A DNA stretch of 64,000 nucleotides from VFJZ01 sp046598415 (lineage in GTDB: Bacteria > Actinomycetota > Thermoleophilia > Gaiellales > F1-60-MAGs149), in contig JBKJIG010000024.1 of NCBI GenBank assembly GCA_046598415.1, positions 26,765 to 90,764 on the forward strand, read 5' to 3'. How positions within the stretch are numbered: the stretch's first letter is position 1; each line of letters opens with the position of its first letter. This document shows positions 33,921 through 43,288 of this stretch, piece after piece. A program made the position numbers and the translations under genes. Below the pieces are notes generated by a model that was not told the DNA's origin, made no database searches, and was given only the letters and a program-made list of their open reading frames with translations.

Positions 33921-34626
33921 ACTTCACCGTCAGGGTCAGCGTCCGCCGGAGCCACAGCGACTTGTCGGTCGGCACGAACACCATCCGGTAGCGGTAGGTG
34001 CCGCTCTTCCGGTGGACGACGGCGAAGTTGAAGGTGCCGTTCGACCGAATCCGCTGCGCGGCGATGGTGGCGTACTTCTTCGAGCCCGGCCCGCGCCGCT
34101 TGAGCAGCATGCGGCCCGCGGTGCGAGGCTGCGGAACGTCGACGATGCCCTTGATCCGGTACGGCTGACCGCGCTGGACGAGCTTGGTGGTGAGCTCGAT
34201 GCTCGGACCGATGCCGAGCACGATCGGGACGGCATCGGCCGCGGACAGACCGGCGACGACCGGGTCGGTCGGCCGGGCCACGTCGGCGACGATGGTGTAC
34301 GAGTGGGCCGGCACGAATCTCCGCACGAAGCTGCCGTCGGCGAGCGTCACGACGTCGGCCAGCGGCCGCACCGGCTCGCCCGCGTGCGTGATGGTGCCGA
34401 GGTGGACGATCGTCCCGGCGGGCGGAACGACACCGTTGTCGTTGACGACGGCTCCGCGGAGCACGACCGCGTTCGCGAACGGGGCGGTGTACAGCTTCAC
34501 CCCTGCAGTCGTGACGCCGCCCGGGGTGACGGCCCTGGTGTCGTCGAGTTCGATCCCGATGGTGGCCGCATGGGCGGGGGCTGCGAGCAGGGCTCCGCCG
34601 GCGGCGATGAGGAGGATTGTGCGCAC
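33907..34626 (-). CDS. Secreted beta-rich protein, unknown function
   Basis: A 239-residue protein with a clear signal peptide (MRTILLIAAGGALLAAPAHA). Two immunoglobulin-like beta regions follow: about 20-115, with GAVVNDNGVVPPAGTIVHLG; and 130-239, ending in a Lys/Arg-rich module (RMLLKRRGPGSKKYATIAA and RRTLTLTVKFSKR). Such repeats usually line a cell surface; no enzyme motif is seen. GTG start at 34626. TAGACT (34639-34634) lies 7 bases upstream with CTGACG 17 bases further, a good promoter without Shine-Dalgarno. It shares a basic C-terminal style with three other secreted proteins in the window. Confidence 0.8.
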   Translation of the reverse strand: MRTILLIAAGGALLAAPAHAATIGIELDDTRAVTPGGVTTAGVKLYTAPFANAVVLRGAVVNDNGVVPPAGTIVHLGTITHAGEPVRPLADVVTLADGSFVRRFVPAHSYTIVADVARPTDPVVAGLSAADAVPIVLGIGPSIELTTKLVQRGQPYRIKGIVDVPQPRTAGRMLLKRRGPGSKKYATIAAQRIRSNGTFNFAVVHRKSGTYRYRMVFVPTDKSLWLRRTLTLTVKFSKR

Positions 34627-34633
34627 GTCACGC

Positions 34634-34662
34634 AGTCTACGGGAGAGACGCGGATTCGTCAG
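34634..34662 (-). promoter_or_regulatory. Promoter of the secreted protein gene (leaderless type)
   Basis: On the minus strand CTGACG (34662-34657), a 17-base spacer and TAGACT (34639-34634) lie 7 bases before the GTG start at 34626. Both boxes are close to the actinobacterial vegetative consensus. Confidence 0.6.
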
Positions 34663-34718
34663 GTTCTCGCAGAATCGTCCGGGGTCGATCCCTACCGATC
34701 GAACTACACTGCGAGGAG

Positions 34719-36467
34719 ATGAAGGCCGCCCGGAAACGCATGTCGGGCGTCACGTTCGCGGTGGCGCTGCTCGCGGCCCTCACGTCGGTCGCACACGCCG
34801 GCGTGCGCCCCGGCGGCGGTGCCGGACCGTTCGCCGACGGCGCCCGGCCGGCCGCGCGGCTGGCCGTGCCGTTCGGCGCGCCCGACGGCTACCTGTTCAC
34901 CGTGCGCCCCGCGGCCGCGGCCGCGATGCGCGCGGCGGGCGCCACGCAGCTGATGGCCGATGCCGGCATCTGGCGCGTCCCCGGAGCGGCGGGCGCAGCG
35001 CTCGCGACGCGGCTCAGCGCGTCGGACGATCTCGTCGCCGTCGACCGCAACGCGCGCCGGCAGACCCGCGCCGCCGACCCGCTGCGCGCCGCCCAGTACG
35101 CGTTCTCGACCATCCACCTGCCGCCGACGGCGCCGGCGCCGAAGCGCCGCATCCTGATCATCGACACCGGGCTCGACGTCACCCATCCCGACATCGCCGC
35201 GCGCGCCCCGGGCACGACCGTGGCCGCGAACCGCCAGGACGTGACGGGCACCGACGGCAACGTCGAGTGGCACGGCACGGCCGTCGCCTCCACCATCGGC
35301 GCCGCCGTCAACGGCGCGGGTGGCCAGGGCATCTACCCGGCGGCCACCATCGCCATGTGGGATGCCAGCGTGCACCCGCTCGGTTCCTGTGCGCCCGGCG
35401 GCTGTATCGACGGCGCCGAGGTCGTCAAGGGCCTCGACTGGGCGATCGCGCAGCACTACGACATCGTGACGATGTCGCTCGGTTCCTCGCAGCCCGTGTA
35501 CGCGGAGTTCCTCGCCGTCGAGCGCGCGATCGCGCACGGCATCCTGGTCGTGGCGGCCGCCGGCAACGAGGCGCAGGATCCGGTCGACCCGAACCCGCTC
35601 TCGTACCCGGCCGCCTACGAGCACGTGCTCAGCGTCGCTGCGTCCGACTCGACGGGCTCGTGGGCGCCGTTCTCGAACTTCAATGCGACGAATGACGTGT
35701 CGGCTCCGGGTGTCGGCGTCTACGCCGCCATCGCCAAGGGCTTCGACGTCGCCGGCGGCGGCACGCCGACGTGCGATCCGCTGCCCGGTGCGACGCAGCC
35801 GGGCTGGTGCCAGGTCGACGGCACCAGCTTCGCGGCGCCCATCGCCGCCGCGGCCGCGGCCTGGATCTGGTCGGCGCGGCGCGGCCTGACGTCGTTCCAG
35901 CTGGCCGACGTGCTGCGCGGGGGCGCGCGTCCGGGCAAGGGTCAGAGCGGTGGCTACGACACGCACTTCGGCTTCGGCCTGGTCGACGTCACACGCTCGC
36001 TGCAGGTGAAGCCGCTGACGCCCGACGTCCTGGAGCCGAACGGCGACATACCGATGATCAACGGCAAGGCGGGTTTCGGCAAGGCGCAGCGCGCCGTGCT
36101 GCGGGCCAGCCAGCGCACCGCCCGGGTCTCGGCCTCCGCCGACTTCGCCGAGGACTACGAGGACGTCTACCGCGTCGACCTGCCGCGCGGGGCGAAGCGG
36201 CTGAAGGTGGCGCTGCGGCATCGCGGCTCGGGCCGCCGTGCCGACGACCTGAACGTCTGCGTCTGGGCGTCGACCGTGCGGCACGTCCAGATCGAGGACG
36301 CGAGGTCGGTGAAGGCGCTGCTCGGCTGCTCGAAGCAGAAGGGGGCGAGCTCCGACTCGCTCACGATCAAGCTGAAGCGCGGCACGAGGCGCGTCTACGT
36401 CGACGTGTACGCGCCGCGGACGAGCAGGTTCTCCGACCGCTACACGCTCACCCTGTCGCGGTCGTAA
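34719..36467 (+). CDS. Secreted subtilisin-like serine protease (S8)
   Basis: A 582-residue protein. A basic lead and signal peptide (MSGVTFAVALLAALTSVAHA) precede a short propeptide-like region ending near residue 125. The S8 catalytic domain has Asp in ILIIDTGLDVTHPDIA, His in VEWHGTAVASTIG, the oxyanion Asn in VVAAAGNEAQDP, and Ser in VDGTSFAAPIAAA. All triad residues are present, so it should be active outside the cell. The C-terminal ~130 residues form a beta domain with basic strands (LTIKLKRGTRRVYVDVYAP) ending YTLTLSRS. The start is ATG 34719 directly after GCGAGGAG; TACACT lies 8 bases upstream. The Nudix gene follows after five bases. Confidence 0.92.
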   Translation: MKAARKRMSGVTFAVALLAALTSVAHAGVRPGGGAGPFADGARPAARLAVPFGAPDGYLFTVRPAAAAAMRAAGATQLMADAGIWRVPGAAGAALATRLSASDDLVAVDRNARRQTRAADPLRAAQYAFSTIHLPPTAPAPKRRILIIDTGLDVTHPDIAARAPGTTVAANRQDVTGTDGNVEWHGTAVASTIGAAVNGAGGQGIYPAATIAMWDASVHPLGSCAPGGCIDGAEVVKGLDWAIAQHYDIVTMSLGSSQPVYAEFLAVERAIAHGILVVAAAGNEAQDPVDPNPLSYPAAYEHVLSVAASDSTGSWAPFSNFNATNDVSAPGVGVYAAIAKGFDVAGGGTPTCDPLPGATQPGWCQVDGTSFAAPIAAAAAAWIWSARRGLTSFQLADVLRGGARPGKGQSGGYDTHFGFGLVDVTRSLQVKPLTPDVLEPNGDIPMINGKAGFGKAQRAVLRASQRTARVSASADFAEDYEDVYRVDLPRGAKRLKVALRHRGSGRRADDLNVCVWASTVRHVQIEDARSVKALLGCSKQKGASSDSLTIKLKRGTRRVYVDVYAPRTSRFSDRYTLTLSRS

Positions 36468-36472
36468 CGGCC

Positions 36473-36970
36473 GTGCAACCGCGCGTCTTCTGCCCGTTCT
36501 GCGCCGTGCGGCTCGGTCCGGTCACGGGCTCGGCCCAGGACTGCCCATGCTGCGGCCGGCCGTTCTACCACAATGCCGCGCCCTGCTCGGCCGTGCTGGT
36601 CGAGGACCACGGCCGGCTGCTGCTGGCGCGCCGGGCCGGCGACCCGGGCGCCGGCCTGTGGGATCTGCCCGGCGGCTTCTGCGAGCCGGGGGAGACGCCC
36701 GAGGAGTGCGCCGTCCGCGAGCTCCGCGAGGAGACCGGAGCCGACATCGAGGTGACCGGGTTCCTGGCGCACCTGGTCGACACGTACGGTCCCGGCGGCG
36801 ACCCGACGCTCAACACCGTCTTCCGCGCGCGGCTGGTCGGTGCACCGGTCCTGACGGCGGCGGACGACGTGGCCGAGCTGCGCTGGTTCGGGCCGGACGA
36901 GCTGCCGCCGCGCGTCGAGATCGCATTCGCGAACACGGCCGAGGCGCTGCGCCTGTGGCGTGACGCCTGA
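36473..36970 (+). CDS. Nudix hydrolase with N-terminal zinc ribbon
   Basis: A 165-residue protein. It begins with a zinc-ribbon-like CPFC...CPCC (Cys7, 10, 24, 26-27 region), then HNAAPCSAVLVEDHGRLLLA. The Nudix box is GGFCEPGETPEECAVRELRE followed by ETGAD, with all catalytic glutamates (G-x5-E-x7-REUXEEXGU). The ribbon-plus-Nudix layout recalls NudC-type NADH pyrophosphatases and ADP-ribose pyrophosphatase relatives. The exact nucleotide substrate is unclear. GTG start at 36473, five bases after the protease stop; the two are probably co-transcribed although functionally unrelated. Confidence 0.9.
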   Translation: MQPRVFCPFCAVRLGPVTGSAQDCPCCGRPFYHNAAPCSAVLVEDHGRLLLARRAGDPGAGLWDLPGGFCEPGETPEECAVRELREETGADIEVTGFLAHLVDTYGPGGDPTLNTVFRARLVGAPVLTAADDVAELRWFGPDELPPRVEIAFANTAEALRLWRDA

Positions 36971-37017
36971 CGGCATTTGCAGGGACGCGCCACGCGGCGC
37001 AGAATCCACTCGTCCGC

Positions 37018-37212
37018 ATGGAGTGGCAGGAATGGAACGATCTGTCGGCCCCCGAGCTGGCCGACGAGGACGACTTCGACGCTTGGTTCGCGTCCGGTTT
37101 CCGGACGCTCGAGATCTATCTCGCCCGGCACGCCGCGTTCGACGCGTGGTGCCGTGACCAGTTCCGCCGCTACGGGGCCGAGCCCGGCCCACCGACGTCT
37201 ACCGCAGGATGA
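37018..37212 (+). CDS. Small acidic hypothetical protein
   Basis: A 64-residue frame, MEWQEWNDLSAPELADEDDF then DAWFASGFRTLEIYLARHAA. It is acidic and Trp/Phe-rich with two predicted helices, a composition unlike the shadow frames of GC-rich DNA. No Shine-Dalgarno is evident. Its last 14 bases overlap the 3' end of the convergent PKD-protein gene. No family recognised; it may be a genuine small protein, with moderate support. Confidence 0.5.
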   Translation: MEWQEWNDLSAPELADEDDFDAWFASGFRTLEIYLARHAAFDAWCRDQFRRYGAEPGPPTSTAG

Positions 37213-39649
37213 TCGACCGGTAGACGTCCGTCGGCGGGACCTTGCTCGCGAGCATGCCCCAGCCGTAGAGCCTGACGGTCGCGCGGCGTGACTTGACGCC
37301 GCGGATGCTGACGTTGAACCGCTTGTCGAGGGGTTTCCCGGCGACGAGGGTGACCTTGATCGGCGCTTTCAGCAGCTTCCGGCCCACGCTGATCGACAGC
37401 CAGACGGAACCGCTCGCGCGGGGCGTGATGATGAGCCGGATCTGTCGCTTTGTCCGCGAGAGGATCCGGATGGGCTTCGGCGTCATCCCGACGAGCACAC
37501 GGCCGTCGTCGTGGATCGCGACGTTGAACGACCGCGGCGGCGATGCGGCCTGCGAGGCACCCCAGAGCACCCACGTCGTGACCTGCCCGGCGTAGGCGCC
37601 GGCACGCGGGTAGGTGTGGGCGACGGTCTTCGTATCGGTCGTCGTGACGGGAGCGCTGCCGTCGCCGAAGTTCCAGACCCGGCGCACATGGCAGCCCAAG
37701 GGCACGGACGTGAGGCAGGCCTTGCTGGGATCGTCCCACTGGACGTCCGCCGTCATCGTCGCGCGGATGCCGGTGACGTTGATCTCTGAAACCGGCAGCA
37801 CGGTGGTGGGCGTCCGCAGGTCCGGCCGGATCGTGACCGACAGGTCCTGGTCATCGTAGAGCGGGGCGGCGCCCGTGGTCGTGTCACGCGCGCGCAGCGT
37901 GACCTGGAGCGGTGCCAGCGCGCGGACACCCGCGGGGATCTTGAGCTGCAGCGCGGAGTTGACGATCGTCGCCCGCCCGCCCGCCATCAGCAACGGGTCA
38001 CCGGAGGCGACGCTGAACACGATCGTGTCGAGCGTGTCGGGATCGGCGGCGTGCAGGGGGACGGTGACGGTGGCGCCGCCCTCGTCGACGATCGCCGGCG
38101 CTGGCGCGTCGAACGTCGGCCGCTGGTTCGTGACGGTGATCGGGTGATCGACCTGTGCGGCCGGCGACCACGCGTCGCCGGCGGTCACGCGGACGAGGTC
38201 GGAGCCGGCGTAGGAGATCGCGGGGCTGTAGGTGCCGCCCGTGCTGAAGGTGCCGTGCGACGGCCCGGTGACGGTGAGCGTGACCGGGTCCCCATCCGGA
38301 TCGCTCCAGTTCGCCCAGCTCGAGGTGAAGGCGGTGTTCTTCGCGACCACCTGCGCCGGGCCGGCCGCGGGCAGCACCGGTGGCGTCGTGCCGTGCGCGA
38401 GCTCGGACTCCGAGACCGCGCCGAGGTCGCCGCTCGTGTCCGGGAAGTACGCCATGACCACGCCTGGCGTGCCCGGGCCGCCGGCAACGCCGACCGCGGT
38501 GCGCGTTCCGAGCGTCGCTGCGGCGTCGGGGTTGTAGCCCTGGCTGTTCGACAGCGAGATGTCGCGGCCGCGCGTCGTGCCGTCGAGGGACGTCTGGAAC
38601 GTGTCGAACCTGCCGGAGCCGAGCCGCGTGTCGACGTAGACGACGTCGACCCGGGAGCCGTGGGCGGAGACGCTGGGCATCAGCTGCGAGGAGGCAGTGG
38701 ACGAGGCCACCTGCTGGGGCTGCGACCAGGCGGTGTACAGGGGCGAGCCGGCGCCGGCGGCGGCGCTGCTGACGAACGCGCGCGATCGCTGACCGCCCGA
38801 GGCGTCCTCGGTCCACGCGACGTGACAGGTGCCCGCGTCGCAGCCGATGGAGGGCGCGGCCGTCGCGTCGACGGTGTTGTCGCCGACGACCACCGGCGGT
38901 GGCGGCTTGACCTCGTCGATCTTCACGGCCGGCTCGCAGTCCACGGTGAACGTACCGCTCACCTTGCAGTGCCGGACGAGCACGTCCTGGTCGCCGCCGG
39001 CGACCTCTTGGAGGTAGGCGATCATCAGGCCCGTCTTGGTGCCGTCCTCGATACCGAGCACGGCGACGTCGGGGTGCGATCCGGCGTCGACGATGCGCGT
39101 GATCGAGTTCGGCCACGCGATCACGACGTCGTGCTTGCCCGTGGTGCAGTCCTCCTCGTCGGCGACCGTGATCGGCTCGCCGGCATGGTCGCTGCCGACG
39201 GCACCGAGCACCTCTCGCGGCCACGTCTGTGCTCCGCCGCTGCGGAACGGGACGATGGCGGTGGCCGCGCCGATGGTCTCGGAGCCGACCGTGTAGGGCC
39301 GCACCGAGATCCCGCCCGGCGACGTGCAGCCGGCGGAGGCCGCGGTCGAGATGTACGCGGTCGGGCCACCGTTCCAGGCGAGGGCCGACTGACGCGCTGT
39401 CCCCGGGATGGTGGCGTCCGACCAGGTGACGCTGCTGCCGCTGACGATCGGCTTCCAGATTCGTACCTTCTGGGTGGCGGCGTCCGTTGCGGCGATCAGC
39501 CGCTGTCCCGTGGACGTGACTGCGGCGGACGGGTCGACCTGGCTGCCTGCGACGTTGGGAGTGGCGTCTCTCGTCGTGACCGCGAGCGCGGCGTCAGGCG
39601 CCAGGCAGAGGCAGGCGAGAACGCTGAGGAGTATCGCTCGACGGGGCAT
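37199..39649 (-). CDS. Large secreted protein with propeller-like, cadherin-like and PKD domains
   Basis: An 816-residue surface protein with a signal peptide (PRRAILLSVLACLCLAPDAA). The region to about residue 400 has repeated strands typical of a beta-propeller (QRLIAATDAATQKVRIWKP; HVAWTEDASGGQRSRAF; VDVVYVDTRLGSGRFDTF). Then follow cadherin/Ig-like repeats (ASWSDPDGDPVTLTVTG type; PAPAIVDEGGATVTVPLHAA) and a PKD domain with VWNFGDGSAPVTT and AHTYPRAGAYAGQV. The last ~100 residues are a Lys/Arg-rich beta module. Probably carbohydrate- or surface-binding; no catalytic motif. Overlaps the small plus-strand gene by 14 bases at its 3' end. Confidence 0.85.
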   Translation of the reverse strand: MPRRAILLSVLACLCLAPDAALAVTTRDATPNVAGSQVDPSAAVTSTGQRLIAATDAATQKVRIWKPIVSGSSVTWSDATIPGTARQSALAWNGGPTAYISTAASAGCTSPGGISVRPYTVGSETIGAATAIVPFRSGGAQTWPREVLGAVGSDHAGEPITVADEEDCTTGKHDVVIAWPNSITRIVDAGSHPDVAVLGIEDGTKTGLMIAYLQEVAGGDQDVLVRHCKVSGTFTVDCEPAVKIDEVKPPPPVVVGDNTVDATAAPSIGCDAGTCHVAWTEDASGGQRSRAFVSSAAAGAGSPLYTAWSQPQQVASSTASSQLMPSVSAHGSRVDVVYVDTRLGSGRFDTFQTSLDGTTRGRDISLSNSQGYNPDAAATLGTRTAVGVAGGPGTPGVVMAYFPDTSGDLGAVSESELAHGTTPPVLPAAGPAQVVAKNTAFTSSWANWSDPDGDPVTLTVTGPSHGTFSTGGTYSPAISYAGSDLVRVTAGDAWSPAAQVDHPITVTNQRPTFDAPAPAIVDEGGATVTVPLHAADPDTLDTIVFSVASGDPLLMAGGRATIVNSALQLKIPAGVRALAPLQVTLRARDTTTGAAPLYDDQDLSVTIRPDLRTPTTVLPVSEINVTGIRATMTADVQWDDPSKACLTSVPLGCHVRRVWNFGDGSAPVTTTDTKTVAHTYPRAGAYAGQVTTWVLWGASQAASPPRSFNVAIHDDGRVLVGMTPKPIRILSRTKRQIRLIITPRASGSVWLSISVGRKLLKAPIKVTLVAGKPLDKRFNVSIRGVKSRRATVRLYGWGMLASKVPPTDVYRSIILR

Positions 39650-39854
39650 AGGTTTCGGCCACGAGACATCCGGCTGCCCGCCACGGCAGCCCGATCAACT
39701 CGTGCCTCTCACCCATGCTAGTGGTGTCCTCGGATCCGAGCGCGGGCAGTGCTGGAGGAGATTCCATAGATTTTGAGAGGTTTCAGTGCGCTTCGCATCC
39801 GGCGGGCTCGACGAGTCGACTGTGGCACGCTAGAGGGCCCGTCCAGAGGTGGAG

Positions 39855-42800
39855 ATGCCGCCCTACCGTCCCGTCGCCGAGAAGCCCGACCACGCCGCCA
39901 TCGAGCACGCGATCCTCGACCTGTGGGAGCGCGAGAACACGTTCGAGCAGCTGCGCGAGCAGATTCGCGGCGGGGAGCCGTTCTCGTTCTTCGACGGGCC
40001 GATTACGGCGAACAACTCGATGGGTGTGCACCACGCGTGGGGGCGGTCGCTGAAGGACCTGTTCCAGCGCTACCAGGCGATGCGCGGCCGCGACCAGCGG
40101 TTCCAGAACGGGTTCGACTGCCAGGGCCTTTGGGTTGAGGTCGAGGTCGAGAAGTCTCTCGGTCTCAACTCTAAGCGTGACATCGAGGCTTATGGTATGG
40201 ACAAGTTCATGCTGGCCTGCCGGGATCGCGTCGCGGAGTACTCCGCGGTGCAGACCCGGCAGTCGCAGCGGCTCGGCATGTGGATGGACTGGGATCGGTC
40301 GTACTTCACGATGACCGACGCCAACATCGAGTACATCTGGCTGTTCTTGAAGCGCTGCGCCGACGAGGGCTGGCTGTACACCGGGCACCGCCCGATGATC
40401 TGGTGCCCGCGCTGCGGAACGTCGCTCTCACAGCACGAGCTGACCGCGACCGACTGCTACCGCGACCTGACGCACCCGTCGCTGTACGTCTACCTGCCAC
40501 TCGCCGACACCGCCGACGAGGCCGTCGTGGTGTGGACGACGACGCCCTGGACGCTGCCCGCCAACGTCGCCGCCGCCGTCGATCCCGCGGCCGACTACGT
40601 CGCGGTCGTCGGCGGTCCCGGCGTGGCCTGGGTGATGGAGGGACGGGTCGAGGCCGTGTTCGGCAAGCCGGCGCGCATCGTCAAGCGCGCGAAGGGCGCC
40701 GAGCTGGTCGGCCGGCCGTACACCGGCCCGTTCGACCACCTGCCCGCGCAGGAAGGTGTCGAGCACCGCATCGTCGCGTGGGACATGGTCGGCGCCGACG
40801 AGGGCACCGGCATCGTCCACATCGCGCCCGGCTGCGGCGAGGAGGACTTCAATCTCGGCCGCGACCTCGGCCTGGCCGTGCTGGTACCGGTCGACGACTC
40901 CGGCGCGTTCTACGAGCCGTACGGCTGGCTGCACGGCCAGCACACGGCCGACGCCCGCCAGCCGATCATCGAGGACCTCGGCCAGCGCGGCCGCCTGCTG
41001 CGGGCCGACGAGCTGACCCACCGCTACCCGACCTGCTGGCGCTGCGGCACCGAGCTCATCTTCCGCGTCGTCGACGAGTGGTTCATCGCCGCCGACGGCG
41101 TCCGCGAGCGCATGATCGAGGCGAACCGCGAGGTGGAGTGGACGCCCGACTTCTACGGCAAGCGGATGGAGGACTGGCTGCGCAACATGGGGGACTGGTG
41201 CATCTCCCGCAAGCGCTACTGGGGCCTGCCACTGCCGTTCTACCGGGCTCCATCCGGCAAGGTGACGGTCGTCGGATCGGTGGCCGAGCTGCACGAGCGC
41301 GCCGTCGACCCGTCGCTCGTCGACGGGCTGCAGGAGCTGCACCGGCCGTGGGTCGACGCGATTCAGATCCGCACCGACGACGGCGAGATCGCCGAGCGCG
41401 TGGCCGAGGTCGGCGACTGCTGGCTCGACGCGGGCATCGTGCCGTTCTCGACGCTCGGCTGGGGGCGTGACACCTTCGAGGCGGAGGGCTACGCGCGCGG
41501 CGCCGGCGTCGGTCTGACGCGCGCCGACCTGCCCGACCACGCCTACTGGGAGAAGTGGTTCCCGGCCGACTGGGTGTCCGAGATGCGCGAGCAGATCCGG
41601 CTCTGGTTCTACTCGCAGCTGTTCATGAGCGTCGTGCTCGTCGGCAAGGCGCCGTACCGGAAGGTGCTCGGCTACGAGAAGGTGCACGACGAGACCGGGC
41701 GCCCGATGCACAAGTCGTGGGGCAACGCGATCTGGTTCGACGACGCCGTCGACAAGATGGGCGCCGACGTGATGCGCTGGCTGTTCGCCGGGCAGAACCC
41801 GGCCCAGAACATCAGCTTCGGCTACGGCCCCGCCACCGAGGTGCGGCGCCGGCTGCTGACGCTGTGGAACTCGTACCGCTTCCTCGTCCAGTACGCCGAG
41901 ATCGACGGCTTCGTGCCCACCTACAGCGACCTCGATACCGGTCCGCCGGCGGCGACGCCGCTCGACCGCTGGATCGTGGCGCGGGCGCAGGCCGTCACGG
42001 CCGCGGGCACGGCGGCGCTCGACGGCTACGCGACGCCGGCGTACACGCGCGAGGTCGAGACGTTCGTCGACGACCTCTCGAACTGGTACATCCGCGGCTC
42101 GCGCGCTCGCTTCTGGAAGAGCGAGGACGACGCCGACAAGCAGGCGGCGTTCCGCACGCTCTGGTACGGCCTCGTCCAGACCGCGCGCCTGATCGCGCCG
42201 GTGATGCCGTTCCTGGCCGACGAGCTGTGGCAGACGCTCGTCCGCGACCAGTGCCCCGATGCGCCCCCGTCCGTCCACCTCTCCGGCTTCCCGGTGGCGG
42301 TCGAGAGGCTCGCCGACCCGGCGCTGGTGGCCGCCATCGCTGCGACGCAGACCGCGATCCGGCTCGGCCGGACGGCGCGGGCGAAGGCCGGCCCGCCGGT
42401 CTCGAAGTTCCGCCAGCCACTGGCCGAGGCCGTCGTCGCGGCACCGGCTTCGCTGCGCCGCGCGCTCGAGGACCACGCCGCCGAGATCGCCGCCGAGCTG
42501 AACGTGAAGCGCGTGCGGGTGGTGGAGGACGCGGCCGAGATCGTCACGGTCGAGCTGGTGCCGAACTTCCGCGCCGTCGGCAAGCGGCTCGGCAAGGCGG
42601 TGCCCGAGGTGCAGCGCCTGCTGCGCGCGGGCACGTACGAGCGCGATGGCGACCGCATCCTGGTCGGCGGCCACGAGCTCGGCGAGGGAGACTACGAGGA
42701 GCGCGTCAGCCCGCGCGAGGGCCTGACGGTCGAGCACGAGGGCGCGATCGCCGTCGGGCTCGACACGGTGCTCGACGACGCGCTGGTCGACGAGGGCATC

Positions 42801-43037
42801 GCCCGCGACCTCGTCCACCACCTGCAGGCCCTGCGCCGTGACGGCGGTCTCGCCGTCACGGACCGGATCCGCGTCACCTACGTCGCCAACGAGCGCGGCC
42901 GCCGGGTACTCGACGCCCACGGCTCGTTCATCGCCGGCGAGGTGCTCGCCGTCGCCCTGGAAGCGGGCGTCGCCGACGGTGGTCTGTCGGTGACCGCCGA
43001 CGGCGCCGAGGTGCAGCTGACGATCGCCCCGGCGTAG
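39855..43037 (+). CDS. ileS: Isoleucine--tRNA ligase
   Basis: A 1,060-residue class I synthetase charging tRNA-Ile. The order is Rossmann core, CP1 editing domain (VVVWTTTPWTLPANVAAAVDP; DEGTGIVHIAPGCGEEDF), KMSKS region and anticodon-binding helices (DRWIVARAQAVT). The HIGH motif is replaced by GVHHAWG in DGPITANNSMGVHHAWGR, and KMSKS by MHKSWGN. I know these variants from a particular IleS clade rather than from damaged genes, and all else is intact. I choose the ATG at 39855 with AGAGGTGG ahead. A GTG two codons earlier is also open. No actinobacterial T-box was found in the ~200-base leader. Confidence 0.95.
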   Translation: MPPYRPVAEKPDHAAIEHAILDLWERENTFEQLREQIRGGEPFSFFDGPITANNSMGVHHAWGRSLKDLFQRYQAMRGRDQRFQNGFDCQGLWVEVEVEKSLGLNSKRDIEAYGMDKFMLACRDRVAEYSAVQTRQSQRLGMWMDWDRSYFTMTDANIEYIWLFLKRCADEGWLYTGHRPMIWCPRCGTSLSQHELTATDCYRDLTHPSLYVYLPLADTADEAVVVWTTTPWTLPANVAAAVDPAADYVAVVGGPGVAWVMEGRVEAVFGKPARIVKRAKGAELVGRPYTGPFDHLPAQEGVEHRIVAWDMVGADEGTGIVHIAPGCGEEDFNLGRDLGLAVLVPVDDSGAFYEPYGWLHGQHTADARQPIIEDLGQRGRLLRADELTHRYPTCWRCGTELIFRVVDEWFIAADGVRERMIEANREVEWTPDFYGKRMEDWLRNMGDWCISRKRYWGLPLPFYRAPSGKVTVVGSVAELHERAVDPSLVDGLQELHRPWVDAIQIRTDDGEIAERVAEVGDCWLDAGIVPFSTLGWGRDTFEAEGYARGAGVGLTRADLPDHAYWEKWFPADWVSEMREQIRLWFYSQLFMSVVLVGKAPYRKVLGYEKVHDETGRPMHKSWGNAIWFDDAVDKMGADVMRWLFAGQNPAQNISFGYGPATEVRRRLLTLWNSYRFLVQYAEIDGFVPTYSDLDTGPPAATPLDRWIVARAQAVTAAGTAALDGYATPAYTREVETFVDDLSNWYIRGSRARFWKSEDDADKQAAFRTLWYGLVQTARLIAPVMPFLADELWQTLVRDQCPDAPPSVHLSGFPVAVERLADPALVAAIAATQTAIRLGRTARAKAGPPVSKFRQPLAEAVVAAPASLRRALEDHAAEIAAELNVKRVRVVEDAAEIVTVELVPNFRAVGKRLGKAVPEVQRLLRAGTYERDGDRILVGGHELGEGDYEERVSPREGLTVEHEGAIAVGLDTVLDDALVDEGIARDLVHHLQALRRDGGLAVTDRIRVTYVANERGRRVLDAHGSFIAGEVLAVALEAGVADGGLSVTADGAEVQLTIAPA

Positions 43038-43149
43038 TTCGGACCGGACCAGCTCACCACGGCGAGAGCGCGCGCCACAGCCACGCTCCGTGCCATCTCC
43101 GTGCCGACCCGTGTCATGTCGCCCGATGCGTGGCACTTCCGCGCGGAAA

Positions 43150-43197
43150 CGTTCCGGGGTCAGACCCCAGAACGGCCGGAAACGGGGTCAGACCCCA
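43150..43197. repeat. Two GGGGTCAGACCCC palindromes in a convergent gap (type 2)
   Basis: GGGGTC-A-GACCCC occurs at 43156-43168 and 43184-43196. The first is extended by CGTTC/GAACG arms with one mismatch per side, giving a 25-bp palindrome (43150-43174). Its layout is identical to that at 7127-7151. The second is flanked by GGAA (78-81) and TTCC (43201-43204). Both lie in the 251-base gap between the ends of ileS and the multicopper oxidase gene. They are either REP-like elements or bidirectional terminators. Confidence 0.65.
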
Positions 43198-43288
43198 GCG
43201 TTCCTGGCCGGTTACCGCGCGCGGCCGGCGGGAGAGAACGCTCCTCTCCCGCCGGCGCTCCGCGCCGTGCCGAGGGGGGCGGCAGCGG

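Noticed and set aside
39650..39848. T-box or other riboswitch ahead of ileS
   Set aside because: No T-box core, no specifier loop, and the segment carries no long stem. Only ordinary promoter-like bases are seen.
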